A DNA stretch of 64,000 nt from Anaerobutyricum hallii. GTDB lineage: Bacteria > Bacillota > Clostridia > Lachnospirales > Lachnospiraceae. Made by a program: the position numbers and the translations under genes. The DNA lies in contig NZ_LT907978.1 of assembly GCF_900209925.1 (NCBI RefSeq), positions 1,423,219 to 1,487,218 of the forward strand, written 5' to 3'. The first letter of the stretch is position 1, and each line of letters begins with the position of its first letter. Shown in pieces: positions 44,130-53,914 of the stretch. The notes under the pieces were generated by a model, which saw only the letters and a program-made list of their open reading frames with translations, was not told where the DNA came from and made no database searches.

Positions 44130-45194
44130 ATGATGAAAAAGATGTTAACAAAATTATCAGCAATTATATTAAGTGGTCTAATGGCAGCAACAATATTAAC
44201 TGGATGCGGATCGAAATCAGGAGATTCTGCAAAAAAAGAAGTAAATGTAATTTGTTGGTCAGAATATCTTCCGGATGATGTTATTTCTTCATTTGAAGAA
44301 GAGAAGGGAATCACAGTAAATATGACAACCTATACTTCTCCAGATGATATGCTTGCAAAAGTACAAAGTTCAAAGGCAGGTACATACGATTTGATTATTG
44401 CTCCGGAAAACTATGCTCCTATTTTTAGTAAACAGAATTTACTTGAAAAACTTGATCGAGATAAAATTCCTAATTATACAAATATTGATTCTAAATATTT
44501 AGGAAGAGAAAATGATCCAGATAACACATATTCTTTCCCATATATGTTTGCCAGTGCAGTGATTGCAGTAAATACCGATGTAATTAAAGATAAGATTGAA
44601 AGTTATGCTGATTTACTAAATAGTAAATACAAGGATAAAATAGTTATCATTGAAGATTCCAGAGCAGTATACAGTATGGCTGCGATGGCAGAGGGCTGCG
44701 ATGCTAATGACACGAGTGATAAAACATTAAAAGCAGTAGAAAGTTATCTGACAAAATTATTGCCAAATATTCATGCATTTGATGGTGACAGTCCGAAAAC
44801 ATTAATGATCAATGGAGAATGTCCAATCGGATTGATTTATGGCGCAGAAGCCCTGCTTGCGCAGAAAGAAGTTTCATCAATTAAATGCTATTATCCAAAA
44901 GAAGGTGTTTATCTGGGTTCTGATTCTTTAATGATCACAGCAGATGCACAAAATAAAGATAATGCTTATGAACTGATGAATTATATTATGGATGGTGATG
45001 TCAGTGCAAAGATTTCAGAAGAATTTCCATATATTAATCCAAATAAGGCAGCTCTTGAAAAACTGGGAACGGAATATAGTGAAAATCCTTTAACAAATCC
45101 TGCAGATGATGTAATTAATCGTGCATGTACATTAACAGATATAGGAGATAATATTTCTAAGATTGTTGATTTATGGACGAAGATTAAGGGATAG
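44130..45194 (+). CDS. potD: Spermidine/putrescine-type ABC substrate-binding lipoprotein
   Basis: 354-residue lipoprotein (lipobox AATILTGCGS) of the PotD family: VNVICWSEYLPDDVISSFEE at the mature N-terminus and DLIIAPENYAPIF. AAAGGAGG precedes the ATG. It is the first gene of an operon with ATPase, two permeases, a PII protein and an amidohydrolase, so the ligand may be a polyamine or a related amine that is later metabolised by the amidohydrolase. Polyamine is the family default, not proven. Confidence 0.85.
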   Translation: MMKKMLTKLSAIILSGLMAATILTGCGSKSGDSAKKEVNVICWSEYLPDDVISSFEEEKGITVNMTTYTSPDDMLAKVQSSKAGTYDLIIAPENYAPIFSKQNLLEKLDRDKIPNYTNIDSKYLGRENDPDNTYSFPYMFASAVIAVNTDVIKDKIESYADLLNSKYKDKIVIIEDSRAVYSMAAMAEGCDANDTSDKTLKAVESYLTKLLPNIHAFDGDSPKTLMINGECPIGLIYGAEALLAQKEVSSIKCYYPKEGVYLGSDSLMITADAQNKDNAYELMNYIMDGDVSAKISEEFPYINPNKAALEKLGTEYSENPLTNPADDVINRACTLTDIGDNISKIVDLWTKIKG

Positions 45195-45232
45195 GACATA
45201 TAAAAACAAATAGGAACAAGAGGTAGATGCAG

Positions 45233-46357
45233 ATGACAGAAAAAGAAGTTATAGTACGATTGGCAGATATAAATAAATCATATGGAGACAATCATGTTGT
45301 ACGTAATTTAAATATTGATATTTATAAAGGTGAATTTTTAACCCTTCTTGGTTCTTCAGGATGTGGAAAAACAACAACATTACGTATGATTGCAGGATTT
45401 GAAATCCCCACATCCGGAAAAATATATGTCGAGGGAAATGATGTCAGAAATCAGGAACCTTATGAAAGAAAAGTAAATACAGTATTTCAAAATTATGCTT
45501 TATTTCCACATATGACCATTTACGATAATGTAGCATTTGGACTTACTATGAAAAAGCTTCCTAAAGATCAAATAAAAAAGAAAGTTATTGATATGCTTGA
45601 ATTAGTTCAGCTTTCCGGGTTTGAAACCCGGAAGCCGGACCAGCTATCCGGAGGACAGAAGCAGAGAGTAGCAATAGCAAGAGCATTAATTAACGAACCG
45701 AAAGTACTTCTTTTAGATGAACCGCTAGGAGCGCTTGATTTAAAATTACGAAGGCAGATGCAGTTTGAATTAAAACGGCTTCAGAAAAAATTAGGAATTA
45801 CTTTTATATATGTCACGCATGATCAGGAAGAAGCACTTACGATGAGTGATCGTATTGCCATTATGCATAAAGGAAATCTAGAACAGTTGTCTGTTCCAAA
45901 AGATATTTATGAGCATCCGGCAACAGAATTTGTAGCAGATTTTATTGGAGAATCTAATTTATTCTATGGAATGGTAACAAAACAGAAAAATCAAATTCTG
46001 AATATTAATCTTGAAAATGGAACAATTTTGGCAAAATCAAAACAGGTAAAAGAAAACGAAATAGTATATGTTTCAGTGCGTCCAGAGAATATCAGGATAT
46101 CCTTTGAACCAGTAGAAGGCTTTTCTTTATCTGGAAAAGTAATAGAACACGTTTTTGTGGGACAAGTAACGAAAACTATTATTTCGTTGTCAAATGGAAA
46201 CCAGATAAAAATGAATACATTTTCCAATGATAAAATGATTGCAGAAAATTCAAAAGTGTATCTTTATTGGGAACCGGAAGATGCAGTAGTTATCAAATCT
46301 CGAAGTGATGAAGTATTTAATGTGATTGAAAACATGAGTTTTTCACAGGGAGACTAA
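45233..46357 (+). CDS. potA: Spermidine/putrescine-type ABC ATPase
   Basis: About 374 residues with Walker A GSSGCGKTTTLRMIAGFE, signature LSGGQKQRVAIARALI, Walker B VLLLDEPLGALDLK, H-loop YVTHDQEEA and a C-terminal TOBE domain (VSVRPENIRIS). The ATG at 45233 is preferred to 45227, because AAGAGGT ends only two bases before the latter. Confidence 0.92.
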   Translation: MTEKEVIVRLADINKSYGDNHVVRNLNIDIYKGEFLTLLGSSGCGKTTTLRMIAGFEIPTSGKIYVEGNDVRNQEPYERKVNTVFQNYALFPHMTIYDNVAFGLTMKKLPKDQIKKKVIDMLELVQLSGFETRKPDQLSGGQKQRVAIARALINEPKVLLLDEPLGALDLKLRRQMQFELKRLQKKLGITFIYVTHDQEEALTMSDRIAIMHKGNLEQLSVPKDIYEHPATEFVADFIGESNLFYGMVTKQKNQILNINLENGTILAKSKQVKENEIVYVSVRPENIRISFEPVEGFSLSGKVIEHVFVGQVTKTIISLSNGNQIKMNTFSNDKMIAENSKVYLYWEPEDAVVIKSRSDEVFNVIENMSFSQGD

Positions 46358-46372
46358 AGAGGTGATGATACT

Positions 46373-47242
46373 ATGAAAAAAAGAGAACATAAAAGCTTGA
46401 GTGCTGTTTTGGCAAAATATTGTATGATAGGACCAATCACATTATGGATGTATTTATTAGTAGCTATTCCTTTCCTTTATATTATTGCAATTAGTTTTAT
46501 GCATAAAGGAACGTATGGAGGAGTTGTTGCAGGTTTTACATTGCAAAATTATAAAGATATTTTAAATCCATTGTATTTACAGACCTTTGCAAAATCAATT
46601 GGTATGTCTATCATTGTCACCTTGATCTGTCTTATTATTGCATATCCTTTTACTTATTTTGTATCTCAGAAAACAGAGATTCAGAAAACAATTTTTATGA
46701 GTATGATTATGATTCCATTTTGTGTCAGCATGATCATACGATTATTTTCATGGGTAAATATTCTTAGAACAGACGGTGTAATAAATAATTTTTTTAGTAC
46801 ATTTGGTATTGGACCATTTAAATTGGTATATAACCAGACAGGAGCATTAATAGGACTCATTTATATGTTATTACCTTTCATGATTCTCCCATTATACAGT
46901 TCTATTGAAAAATTGGATGCTTCTCTATTAGAAGCAGCGCAAGATCTTGGTGCTAAGCCGGTTATTTCTTTTTTAAAAGTAACACTTCCTCTTACAAAAC
47001 CAGGAATTTTTGCAGGATGTGTTATGGTGTTTATTCCATCTATGGGACTGTACTTTATTACAGATTTAATGGGCGGAAGTAAAACACTTGTTATTGGAAA
47101 TCTTATAAAAAATCAGTTTATTACAGCAAGAAACTGGCCTTTAGGAGCAGCAATGTCGGTTATATTAATGCTCATTACGTTGCTTATGCTACAAATGTAT
47201 CGGAAGGCGGGCGGAAGTATGGATGACCTTAGCGGAATGTAA
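46373..47242 (+). CDS. potB: Polyamine-type ABC permease 1
   Basis: 289 residues, six helices, PotB type; the ATPase-contact loop is ASLLEAAQDLGAKPVISFLK. AGAGGTGAT lies before the ATG at 46373. Confidence 0.9.
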   Translation: MKKREHKSLSAVLAKYCMIGPITLWMYLLVAIPFLYIIAISFMHKGTYGGVVAGFTLQNYKDILNPLYLQTFAKSIGMSIIVTLICLIIAYPFTYFVSQKTEIQKTIFMSMIMIPFCVSMIIRLFSWVNILRTDGVINNFFSTFGIGPFKLVYNQTGALIGLIYMLLPFMILPLYSSIEKLDASLLEAAQDLGAKPVISFLKVTLPLTKPGIFAGCVMVFIPSMGLYFITDLMGGSKTLVIGNLIKNQFITARNWPLGAAMSVILMLITLLMLQMYRKAGGSMDDLSGM

Positions 47243-47256
47243 AGGGAGGCAGGAAG

Positions 47257-48060
47257 ATGAAGAGAGATAAAAAGAAAAAGAGAATGAATACCTTCCAAAA
47301 TATATGTATTGCTTTAGTGTTTATATTTTTATATATACCGATTTTCGTAGTAATACTATTTTCGTTTAATACATCAAAAATGAACATTGTATTTGAAGGT
47401 TTTACATTTCAGTGGTATGGTAGTTTTTTTCAGAACAGAACGTTAATGGAGTCATTTTATAATTCATTGATTATTGCGGCAGCATCTACTGTTATTTCAA
47501 CCATTATTGGGACTATAGGTGCAGTTGGACTTGGGAAGTATGAATTTAAAGGGAAAAAACTTGTAGATATGCTTTTATATGTACCAATTGTTATACCGGA
47601 AATTGTACTTGGTGTTGCAATGCTTTCTATTTATACATTATTACAGGTGCCACTTGGATTGACTACAATGACGATTGCACATATTACATTCTGCATTCCG
47701 TTTGTTGTGATATCTGTTAGGGCAAGATTGTCTGGGTTTGATGGTAATCTAGAAGAAGCGGCCATGGACCTTGGGGCAAATCGTTTCAAGACGTTTATGA
47801 AAATTACGCTCCCTTTAATTATGCCGGGAGTGATATCAGGAGCAACTCTTGCATTATCTCTTTCATTAGATGATGTAATTATTAGTTTTTTTTGCAGTGG
47901 TCCCGGAAGTACAACGCTTCCATTAAAGATTCTCGAGATGGTTAAACATGGCGTATCGCCGGAGGTAAATGCGCTTTCAACGATTATTACTTTTATTATT
48001 ATTTTTATCATTAGTATGAATACACAGTCTCAGATTAAAAAAATGAAAAAAGCAGCCTAG
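47257..48060 (+). CDS. potC: Polyamine-type ABC permease 2
   Basis: 267 residues, six helices, PotC type, contact loop GNLEEAAMDLGANRFKTFMK and the PotC-like segment LSLDDVIISFF. AAGGGAGG precedes the ATG, 14 bases after potB. Confidence 0.9.
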   Translation: MKRDKKKKRMNTFQNICIALVFIFLYIPIFVVILFSFNTSKMNIVFEGFTFQWYGSFFQNRTLMESFYNSLIIAAASTVISTIIGTIGAVGLGKYEFKGKKLVDMLLYVPIVIPEIVLGVAMLSIYTLLQVPLGLTTMTIAHITFCIPFVVISVRARLSGFDGNLEEAAMDLGANRFKTFMKITLPLIMPGVISGATLALSLSLDDVIISFFCSGPGSTTLPLKILEMVKHGVSPEVNALSTIITFIIIFIISMNTQSQIKKMKKAA

Positions 48061-48094
48061 TTCATTGAAATACTGCTATTGGAGGTAAAGCAAA

Positions 48095-48442
48095 ATGAAA
48101 GAAATATCCATTATTATTAAACCAGAAAAAATAGAGCAGATTAAAGAGATTGCGGATAAACATCATTGTGGAGGTATGACTATTTCTACTGTAATGGGAT
48201 GTGGAACACAATTAGGATATGCAGACGGAGGCAGTGTTGTCAAAGGAATGCATACAAGCATTAATCTTCTTCCGAAAATCCGGGTAGATGTTGTTGTAAA
48301 AAATGCAGCAGTAAATGAGATTATTTTGGATATCTGTGACAAAATACCTACGGGAAATGTGGGAGATGGTAAAATTTTTGTTCGTGATATTGAAGATGCT
48401 ATTCGTATCAGAACAGGTGAGAGAGGGGAAGGAGTGTTGTAG
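48095..48442 (+). CDS. PII-family signal protein in the polyamine-type operon
   Basis: 115-residue PII (GlnB/GlnK) family protein, a trimeric sensor of ATP/ADP and 2-oxoglutarate. The core is intact: IIIKPEKIEQIKEIAD, GGMTISTVMGCG, LLPKIRVDVVVKNAAV, the B-loop TGNVGDGKIFVRDIEDA and the ending IRIRTGERG. The T-loop (GYADGGSVVKGMHTSIN) lacks the tyrosine at the usual uridylylation site (RGAEYxVD). It lies 34 bases after potC, downstream GTG of the amidohydrolase abuts its stop. No amtB or glnA nearby, so its partner is probably the transporter or the amidohydrolase. Confidence 0.88.
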   Translation: MKEISIIIKPEKIEQIKEIADKHHCGGMTISTVMGCGTQLGYADGGSVVKGMHTSINLLPKIRVDVVVKNAAVNEIILDICDKIPTGNVGDGKIFVRDIEDAIRIRTGERGEGVL

Positions 48443-50065
48443 GTGAAAGCAGATTATTGTTTAAAAAGTTCAGCAGTATTTACAGGAATCGAGGAAAAAA
48501 CAAAAGAGGCATGCATATTGATTAAAAAGAACCGCATTATAGATGTGGTTCCTTTTGAAATGAAGGATAAATTTATAGATGAAAATACTATTGTTTTAGA
48601 TTATAAAAATAAGTTGATCATGCCTGGATTTGTAGATGCGCATACTCATTTTTTCTCAGGAGCATTATCAGCAAGTGAGCATGTATGCGAGGATATTGTA
48701 AATTCAGTTTCTGAAGAAGAATGCGTAAAAATGCTCCTTCAATATGCAAAGGCTCATCCAAAAGAAAAACGAATTCGAGGAAGAGGATGGTTTATTACAA
48801 ACTGGGGCGATGCTCCACTTCCAACAAAGAAAAGTCTTGATAAAGCCTTTCCAGATATTCCAGTATATCTGCAGGCAGCGGATTGCCATAGTTACTGGTG
48901 TAATTCTAAAGCATTAGAGGAGTGCAGGATTACAAAAGATATGGAGGTGAGTAGTGGGTATATAGGAAAACTTGAAAATGGAGAGCTCAGTGGGATGCTG
49001 GTAGAATTAGAGGCGCTACAACCAGCTGATAAAATGTACCGATCTTTTACAAAAGAAGAACAAAAAGATATCTATATAAATTTTATTAAGAAGACGGCGG
49101 CGAATGGTATTACAAGTTTAAGCGAGATGATGCCAGCAGATTATAATGAAGAAAATTATGTACGTTATACTATTATAAAAGAGCTTGAAAAAGAAAAAAA
49201 TTTTAATATAAGACTCCATATTTTTCCTAAACTTTATGATTGTGAAAATTATGATATGGCATTAAAATTACAAAAAGAATTTGATTCCGATTATATGAGG
49301 ATTTCCGGAGTAAAAGGATTTATTGATGGGGTAACAGAAACATATACAGGATTACTTCTTGAACCTTATACAGATAATCCAGATACGAGAGGGATTGGAG
49401 TACCTGTAAAATCACAGAGAGAACTAAACCGTTCTGTGATTAAGGCAAATGCAGCCGGTTTGCCGGTAAGAATTCACTGTATCGCAGATGGTTCTGTAAG
49501 GATGGCATTAGATGCATTTGAAGAATCAGCAAAAGTTAATAAAAATAATTTAGCAAATACAATCGAGCATATTGAAAATATTGATCCTGTGGATATTCAT
49601 CGTTTTAAAGAATTAAAAGTAATTCCATCGATGCAGCCGATACATTTAATTTTAGATGCACATGGAAAGATTAATCGAATAGGAAAGAAACGAATACAAT
49701 ATGAATGGCCGGTAAAAACACTTTTAGATGATTGTCATGAAATGGCATTTGGTACAGATTATCCCGTAGTTGAAATTAATCCGTTTGAAAATATATATGC
49801 AGCAGTAACAAGAAAAAATAAGGATGGAAGTCCAGCAAGTTACAATCCATGGGAAAAAGTCAGTATGGCAGAAGCTTTAAAAGCATATACTTATGGAGCA
49901 GCAAAAGCATATAGCAGAGAAAATGAATTGGGAAGTCTGGAAAAAGGAAAATTGGCAGATGTTATTGTAATAGACAGAAATTTGTTCGAAGTTTCAGAGA
50001 AAGAGATTTTAGAAGCTAAGGTAGATATGACGATGCTTGGTGGAAAAATCATATATGAACATTAA
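48443..50065 (+). CDS. YtcJ-like amidohydrolase family protein
   Basis: 540-residue metal-dependent hydrolase (amidohydrolase 3 group). Expected metal ligands are seen: HxH in GFVDAHTHFFSG, His in RIHCIADGS, His in NTIEHIEN and Asp in FGTDYPV. The enzyme would cleave an amide, imine or cyclic urea bond. It begins with GTG directly after the PII stop, with GGGGAAGGAG upstream, so it is translated with PII and is probably the metabolic partner of the transporter. Substrate unknown. Confidence 0.82.
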   Translation: MKADYCLKSSAVFTGIEEKTKEACILIKKNRIIDVVPFEMKDKFIDENTIVLDYKNKLIMPGFVDAHTHFFSGALSASEHVCEDIVNSVSEEECVKMLLQYAKAHPKEKRIRGRGWFITNWGDAPLPTKKSLDKAFPDIPVYLQAADCHSYWCNSKALEECRITKDMEVSSGYIGKLENGELSGMLVELEALQPADKMYRSFTKEEQKDIYINFIKKTAANGITSLSEMMPADYNEENYVRYTIIKELEKEKNFNIRLHIFPKLYDCENYDMALKLQKEFDSDYMRISGVKGFIDGVTETYTGLLLEPYTDNPDTRGIGVPVKSQRELNRSVIKANAAGLPVRIHCIADGSVRMALDAFEESAKVNKNNLANTIEHIENIDPVDIHRFKELKVIPSMQPIHLILDAHGKINRIGKKRIQYEWPVKTLLDDCHEMAFGTDYPVVEINPFENIYAAVTRKNKDGSPASYNPWEKVSMAEALKAYTYGAAKAYSRENELGSLEKGKLADVIVIDRNLFEVSEKEILEAKVDMTMLGGKIIYEH

Positions 50066-50200
50066 ATTATTTTGAAGAATATACAGCCAATATTTCTAAA
50101 TTGTAAAATAATATTTTGGTTGAAATCATGTCCAAAAAGAGATAAAGTATATTTGTAATGATAAAATATTTCATTTTAAATTTAAATTTAGAAAGGGATT

Positions 50201-51337
50201 ATGAACATGGAAAAATCAAAAGTATATTTTACTGACTTTAGGGCAAAGTTAGGAGAGGGACTTCCAATGAAGTTAAAAAGACTTCTGAAAAAGGCTGGAA
50301 TCTCCGAAATTGACATGGAAAATAAATTTGTAGCTATTAAAATGCATTTTGGAGAACTTGGTAACATAAGTTTTTTACGTCCTAATTATGCCAAAGCGGT
50401 TGCTGATGTAGTAAAAGAATTAGGTGGAAAGCCATTTTTAACAGATTGTAATACGTTATATCCGGGAAGCCGTAAGAACGCATTAGAGCATTTGCAGTGT
50501 GCCTGGGAGAATGGCTTTACAGCAATGACGGTTGGATGCCCTATTTTAATTGCAGACGGTTTAAAAGGAACAGATGATATTGAGGTACCTGTTGAGGGTG
50601 GCGAATACATAGAAAAAGCGAAGATTGGACGAGCAATCATGGATGCAGACATTTTTATTAGTTTAAGTCACTTTAAAGGACATGAAACAACCGGATTTGG
50701 TGGAGCGATTAAAAATATCGGTATGGGCTGTGGCTCTCGTGCAGGAAAAAAGGAACAGCATACGAATGGTCAGCCAACGATTCATGAAGAATTATGTCGT
50801 GGATGTCGTCGCTGTATGAGAGAATGTGCGAATAATGGTCTTGTATTTGATGAAGAGACAAAGAAGATGCACATTGATGGAACGAATTGTGTAGGATGTG
50901 GAAGATGCATCGGCGCATGTAACTTTGATGCGATTGAATTTGAAAATTGGGCGGCAACAAAAGATTTAAATTGCAGAATGGCAGAATACACAAAAGCAGT
51001 AATTGATGGAAGACCGAATTTCCATATTTCACTTGTTGTTGATGTATCCCCAAACTGTGACTGCCATGCGGAAAATGATGCACCGATTCTTCCAAATATC
51101 GGAATGTTTGCATCTTTTGATCCATTAGCATTGGATCAGGCATGTGTAGATGCCTGCTTAAAGATGCAGCCGCTTCCAAACAGTCAGCTGTTTGAAAATA
51201 TGCACAAGGAAGGGTTCTGTGATCATCATGATCATTTTGAAAATACTACACCTGAGTCTGAATACAAAACCTGTCTGGAACATGCAGAAAAGATTCATCT
51301 CGGAAGCAGAAATTATGAGCTAATTGTAATGAAGTAG
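50201..51337 (+). CDS. DUF362 domain protein with ferredoxin motifs
   Basis: About 376 residues. An N-terminal DUF362 domain (KVYFTDFRAKLGEGLPMKL, FGELGNISFLRPNY, SLSHFKGHETTGFGGAIKN) is followed by two [4Fe-4S] motifs CRGCRRCMREC and CVGCGRCIGAC. The family is widespread in anaerobes and poorly understood; electron transfer is inferred. A second in-frame ATG at 50207 is an equally good start: AAAGGG lies six bases before 50201. Confidence 0.82.
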   Translation: MNMEKSKVYFTDFRAKLGEGLPMKLKRLLKKAGISEIDMENKFVAIKMHFGELGNISFLRPNYAKAVADVVKELGGKPFLTDCNTLYPGSRKNALEHLQCAWENGFTAMTVGCPILIADGLKGTDDIEVPVEGGEYIEKAKIGRAIMDADIFISLSHFKGHETTGFGGAIKNIGMGCGSRAGKKEQHTNGQPTIHEELCRGCRRCMRECANNGLVFDEETKKMHIDGTNCVGCGRCIGACNFDAIEFENWAATKDLNCRMAEYTKAVIDGRPNFHISLVVDVSPNCDCHAENDAPILPNIGMFASFDPLALDQACVDACLKMQPLPNSQLFENMHKEGFCDHHDHFENTTPESEYKTCLEHAEKIHLGSRNYELIVMK

Positions 51338-51347
51338 CATTTTTGTC

Positions 51348-51376
51348 TTGCATTTTTGTTAAGATAAGCGTATTAT
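51348..51376 (+). promoter_or_regulatory. Promoter of the thi operon
   Basis: TTGCAT (51348-51353), 17 bases, TATTAT (51371-51376), just upstream of the TPP riboswitch. Confidence 0.65.
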
Positions 51377-51393
51377 AAATACAATTGAACAAA

Positions 51394-51480
51394 AGGGGAG
51401 CTTGTATTACAGGCTGAGAGGAAGGTATGACCTTCGACCCATTAACCTGATTTGGATAATGCCAACGTAGGGAAGCATAT
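51394..51480 (+). ncRNA. TPP riboswitch
   Basis: The conserved THI elements are all present: GGGGAGC (51395-51401), GCTGAGAGG, GACCC, ACCTGATTTGGATAATG and CCAACGTAGGGAAG. Thiamine pyrophosphate binding would switch off the thiS-thiG-thiH-thiE genes. Confidence 0.97.
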
Positions 51481-51499
51481 ATATTTTTGTATATTTTTA

Positions 51500-51540
51500 C
51501 GGGAAGTTACCGAATCGGTTACTTCTCGTTTTTTTATGTT
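51500..51540 (+). terminator. Riboswitch-controlled terminator before thiS
   Basis: GAAGTTACC pairs with GGTTACTTC (one mismatch) flanked by ACG...CG, then TTTTTTT. It ends 16 bases before the thiS start: the expected expression platform of the TPP riboswitch. Confidence 0.85.
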
Positions 51541-51555
51541 ACAGGAGGTGAAGGC

Positions 51556-51753
51556 ATGGTAAAAATTAACGGACAGGACTGTGATAAGGCAGGGATTTCA
51601 GTTGCAGAGTATCTTGCAGCGGAGAATTATAATGTAAATCATATTGTTGTGGAGTACAATCTTACGATCATTCCAAAAGAACAGTATGGTCAGACCATTC
51701 TTAAAGATGGAGACGAAGTCGAAATCGTCAGTTTTATGGGTGGTGGATGTTAA
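51556..51753 (+). CDS. thiS: Sulfur carrier protein ThiS
   Basis: 65-residue ubiquitin-like sulfur carrier for thiazole synthesis. The ATG at 51556 is chosen for AGGAGGTG upstream; the longer frame from 51487 runs through the terminator. The end reads SFMGGGC: the canonical Gly-Gly terminus is followed by an extra cysteine, which would have to be removed or the thiocarboxylate formed otherwise. thiG follows after 109 bases. Confidence 0.92.
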   Translation: MVKINGQDCDKAGISVAEYLAAENYNVNHIVVEYNLTIIPKEQYGQTILKDGDEVEIVSFMGGGC

Positions 51754-51862
51754 TAATTTTTATGAATTATTAAAAAAGAGATGAAATTATACAGAATCAA
51801 TTTATTAATGCAGGTTGGTTTAGAAGAGTCACAAACCAGTTTAGAAAGAAGGGCGTTTTATT

Positions 51863-52633
51863 ATGCAGAAAGAAGATAAGTTAATCATTGGCGGTCATGA
51901 ATTTGAATCTCGTTTTATTCTCGGTTCTGGGAAGTATTCTATGAAACTGATCGAAGCAGCGGTAAGAGATGCCGGAGCACAGATTATTACGTTAGCAGTT
52001 CGAAGAGCGAATACAAAAGAACATGAAAATATTTTAGATTATATTCCAAAGGATGTTACACTGTTACCAAATACTTCCGGAGCAAGAAATGCACAGGAAG
52101 CAGTGCGGATCGCACGATTAGCAAGAGAACTTGGCTGTGGAAATTTTGTAAAAGTAGAGATTATGCGTGATAGTAAGTATCTGCTTCCGGATAATCAGGA
52201 AACAATTAAAGCTACAGAACTTCTTGCAAAAGAAGGATTTGTTGTTATGCCATATATGTATCCGGATTTAAATGCTGCCAGAGATCTTGTGAATGCAGGA
52301 GCAGCCTGCGTTATGCCATTAGCATCTCCAATTGGTTCTAATAAAGGTTTAGCTACGAAAGAGTTTATCCAGATTTTAATTGATGAGATTGATCTTCCGA
52401 TTATCGTAGATGCAGGAATCGGTAAGCCTTCACAGGCATGTGAGGCAATGGAGATGGGTGCAGCAGCAATTATGGCAAATACTGCGTTGGCAACTGCCGG
52501 TGATCTTCCGATGATGGCTGCAGCTTTTCGTCAGGCAATCGAAGCAGGAAGAAAGGCATATTTATCCGGTTTGGGACGTGTACTTACAAGAGGAGCAGCT
52601 GCATCAGACCCACTGACAGGATTTTTACATTAA
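51863..52633 (+). CDS. thiG: Thiazole synthase
   Basis: 256-residue TIM-barrel enzyme that forms the thiazole ring from DXP, dehydroglycine and ThiS-COSH. Starts [28 protein letters not shown] holds the region of the Schiff-base lysine partner; conserved end [30 protein letters not shown] lies before the ATG. Confidence 0.96.
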   Translation: MQKEDKLIIGGHEFESRFILGSGKYSMKLIEAAVRDAGAQIITLAVRRANTKEHENILDYIPKDVTLLPNTSGARNAQEAVRIARLARELGCGNFVKVEIMRDSKYLLPDNQETIKATELLAKEGFVVMPYMYPDLNAARDLVNAGAACVMPLASPIGSNKGLATKEFIQILIDEIDLPIIVDAGIGKPSQACEAMEMGAAAIMANTALATAGDLPMMAAAFRQAIEAGRKAYLSGLGRVLTRGAAASDPLTGFLH

Positions 52634-52660
52634 AAGCGTTGCTGGAAAAGAGGTATTATA

Positions 52661-53914
52661 ATGGAAAACCAGTTTTTAATCGATTCAGAATACTTATCGA
52701 AAGAAGCTCTAGAGAAGAAACATCGCCTGGAAACAGACCCTTCCTCAAGAAAGAATCATATGGAATATATGGAAGGAATGGAACAGATCAAATCAGATGT
52801 CATGGATAAAGTGATGAGTCAGATGCATTCTTATGATTACGAAAAGTATACAGCAAAAGATGTAAAAGCAGCGTTAGAACATGAAACCTGTTCTATTGAA
52901 GATTTTAAAGCATTATTATCTCCGGCTGCCGCACCATTTTTAGAGCAGATGGCACAGAAAGCAAAGATAGAAACAAGCAAACATTTTGGAAATACGGTAT
53001 ATCTTTTTACTCCGCTTTATATAGCAAACTATTGCGAGAATTATTGCGTTTATTGTGGTTTTAACTGTTATAATCATATTAACCGCATGCAGCTTAATAT
53101 GGAGCAGATTGCTCATGAGATGAAAGTAATCGCTGATTCCGGTATGGAAGAGATTTTGATACTTACAGGAGAGAGCAGGGCAAAAAGTGATGTCAAATAT
53201 ATTGGAGAAGCATGTAAGCTTGCCAGCAAGTATTTTCGTATGGTCGGTCTCGAAATTTATCCGGTAAATACAGATGAATATCGTTATCTGCATGAATGTG
53301 GCGCAGATTATGTTACAGTTTTTCAGGAAACCTATGATTCCGATAAATACGAGACGTTACATTTGATGGGACATAAGAGGGTATGGCCATATCGTTTTGA
53401 AGCACAGGAAAGAGCTCTTATGGGAGGAATGCGAGGTGCTGGATTTTCAGCTCTTCTTGGCTTATCCGATTTTCGAAAAGATGCTCTGGCAAGTGCATTG
53501 CATGTTTATTATCTACAAAGAAAGTACCCACAGGCAGAACTCTCCCTTTCTTGTCCAAGACTTCGTCCAATCATCAATAATGACAAGATCAATCCTTTAG
53601 ATGTAGGAGAAAAACAACTTTGTCAGGTTTTATGCGCTTATCGTATTTTCCTTCCATTTGTCGGAATTACGGTTTCTTCCAGAGAAAGTGAAACATTTCG
53701 AAATGGTATTGTAAAGATTGCGGCAACAAAAGTATCCGCCGGAGTTTCTACAGGAATCGGTGACCACGAAAGTAAATATACCGGAAAGGAGGAGGACGGC
53801 GAGCAGGGCGATGAACAGTTTGAGATCAATGATGAACGAAGTTTTAAGAAAATGTACGAAGATATTTCAGAAGAAGGTCTGCAGCCGGTCTTAAACGATT
53901 ACCTTTATGTCTGA
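52661..53914 (+). CDS. thiH: 2-iminoacetate synthase ThiH
   Basis: Radical SAM enzyme that cleaves tyrosine to dehydroglycine (2-iminoacetate), used in anaerobes instead of the ThiO route. 417 residues; the cluster motif CENYCVYCGF (CxxxCxxC) lies near residue 124, followed by MILT-type LILTGES. Its end overlaps thiE by eight bases. The anaerobic pathway matches the Rnf-containing lifestyle. Confidence 0.96.
   Translation: MENQFLIDSEYLSKEALEKKHRLETDPSSRKNHMEYMEGMEQIKSDVMDKVMSQMHSYDYEKYTAKDVKAALEHETCSIEDFKALLSPAAAPFLEQMAQKAKIETSKHFGNTVYLFTPLYIANYCENYCVYCGFNCYNHINRMQLNMEQIAHEMKVIADSGMEEILILTGESRAKSDVKYIGEACKLASKYFRMVGLEIYPVNTDEYRYLHECGADYVTVFQETYDSDKYETLHLMGHKRVWPYRFEAQERALMGGMRGAGFSALLGLSDFRKDALASALHVYYLQRKYPQAELSLSCPRLRPIINNDKINPLDVGEKQLCQVLCAYRIFLPFVGITVSSRESETFRNGIVKIAATKVSAGVSTGIGDHESKYTGKEEDGEQGDEQFEINDERSFKKMYEDISEEGLQPVLNDYLYV

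Noticed and set aside
51754-51790. AT-rich inverted repeat after thiS as a terminator
   Set aside because: TTAATAATT/AATTATTAA is followed by A-rich, not T-rich, sequence on the coding strand, and thiG is expected on the same transcript.
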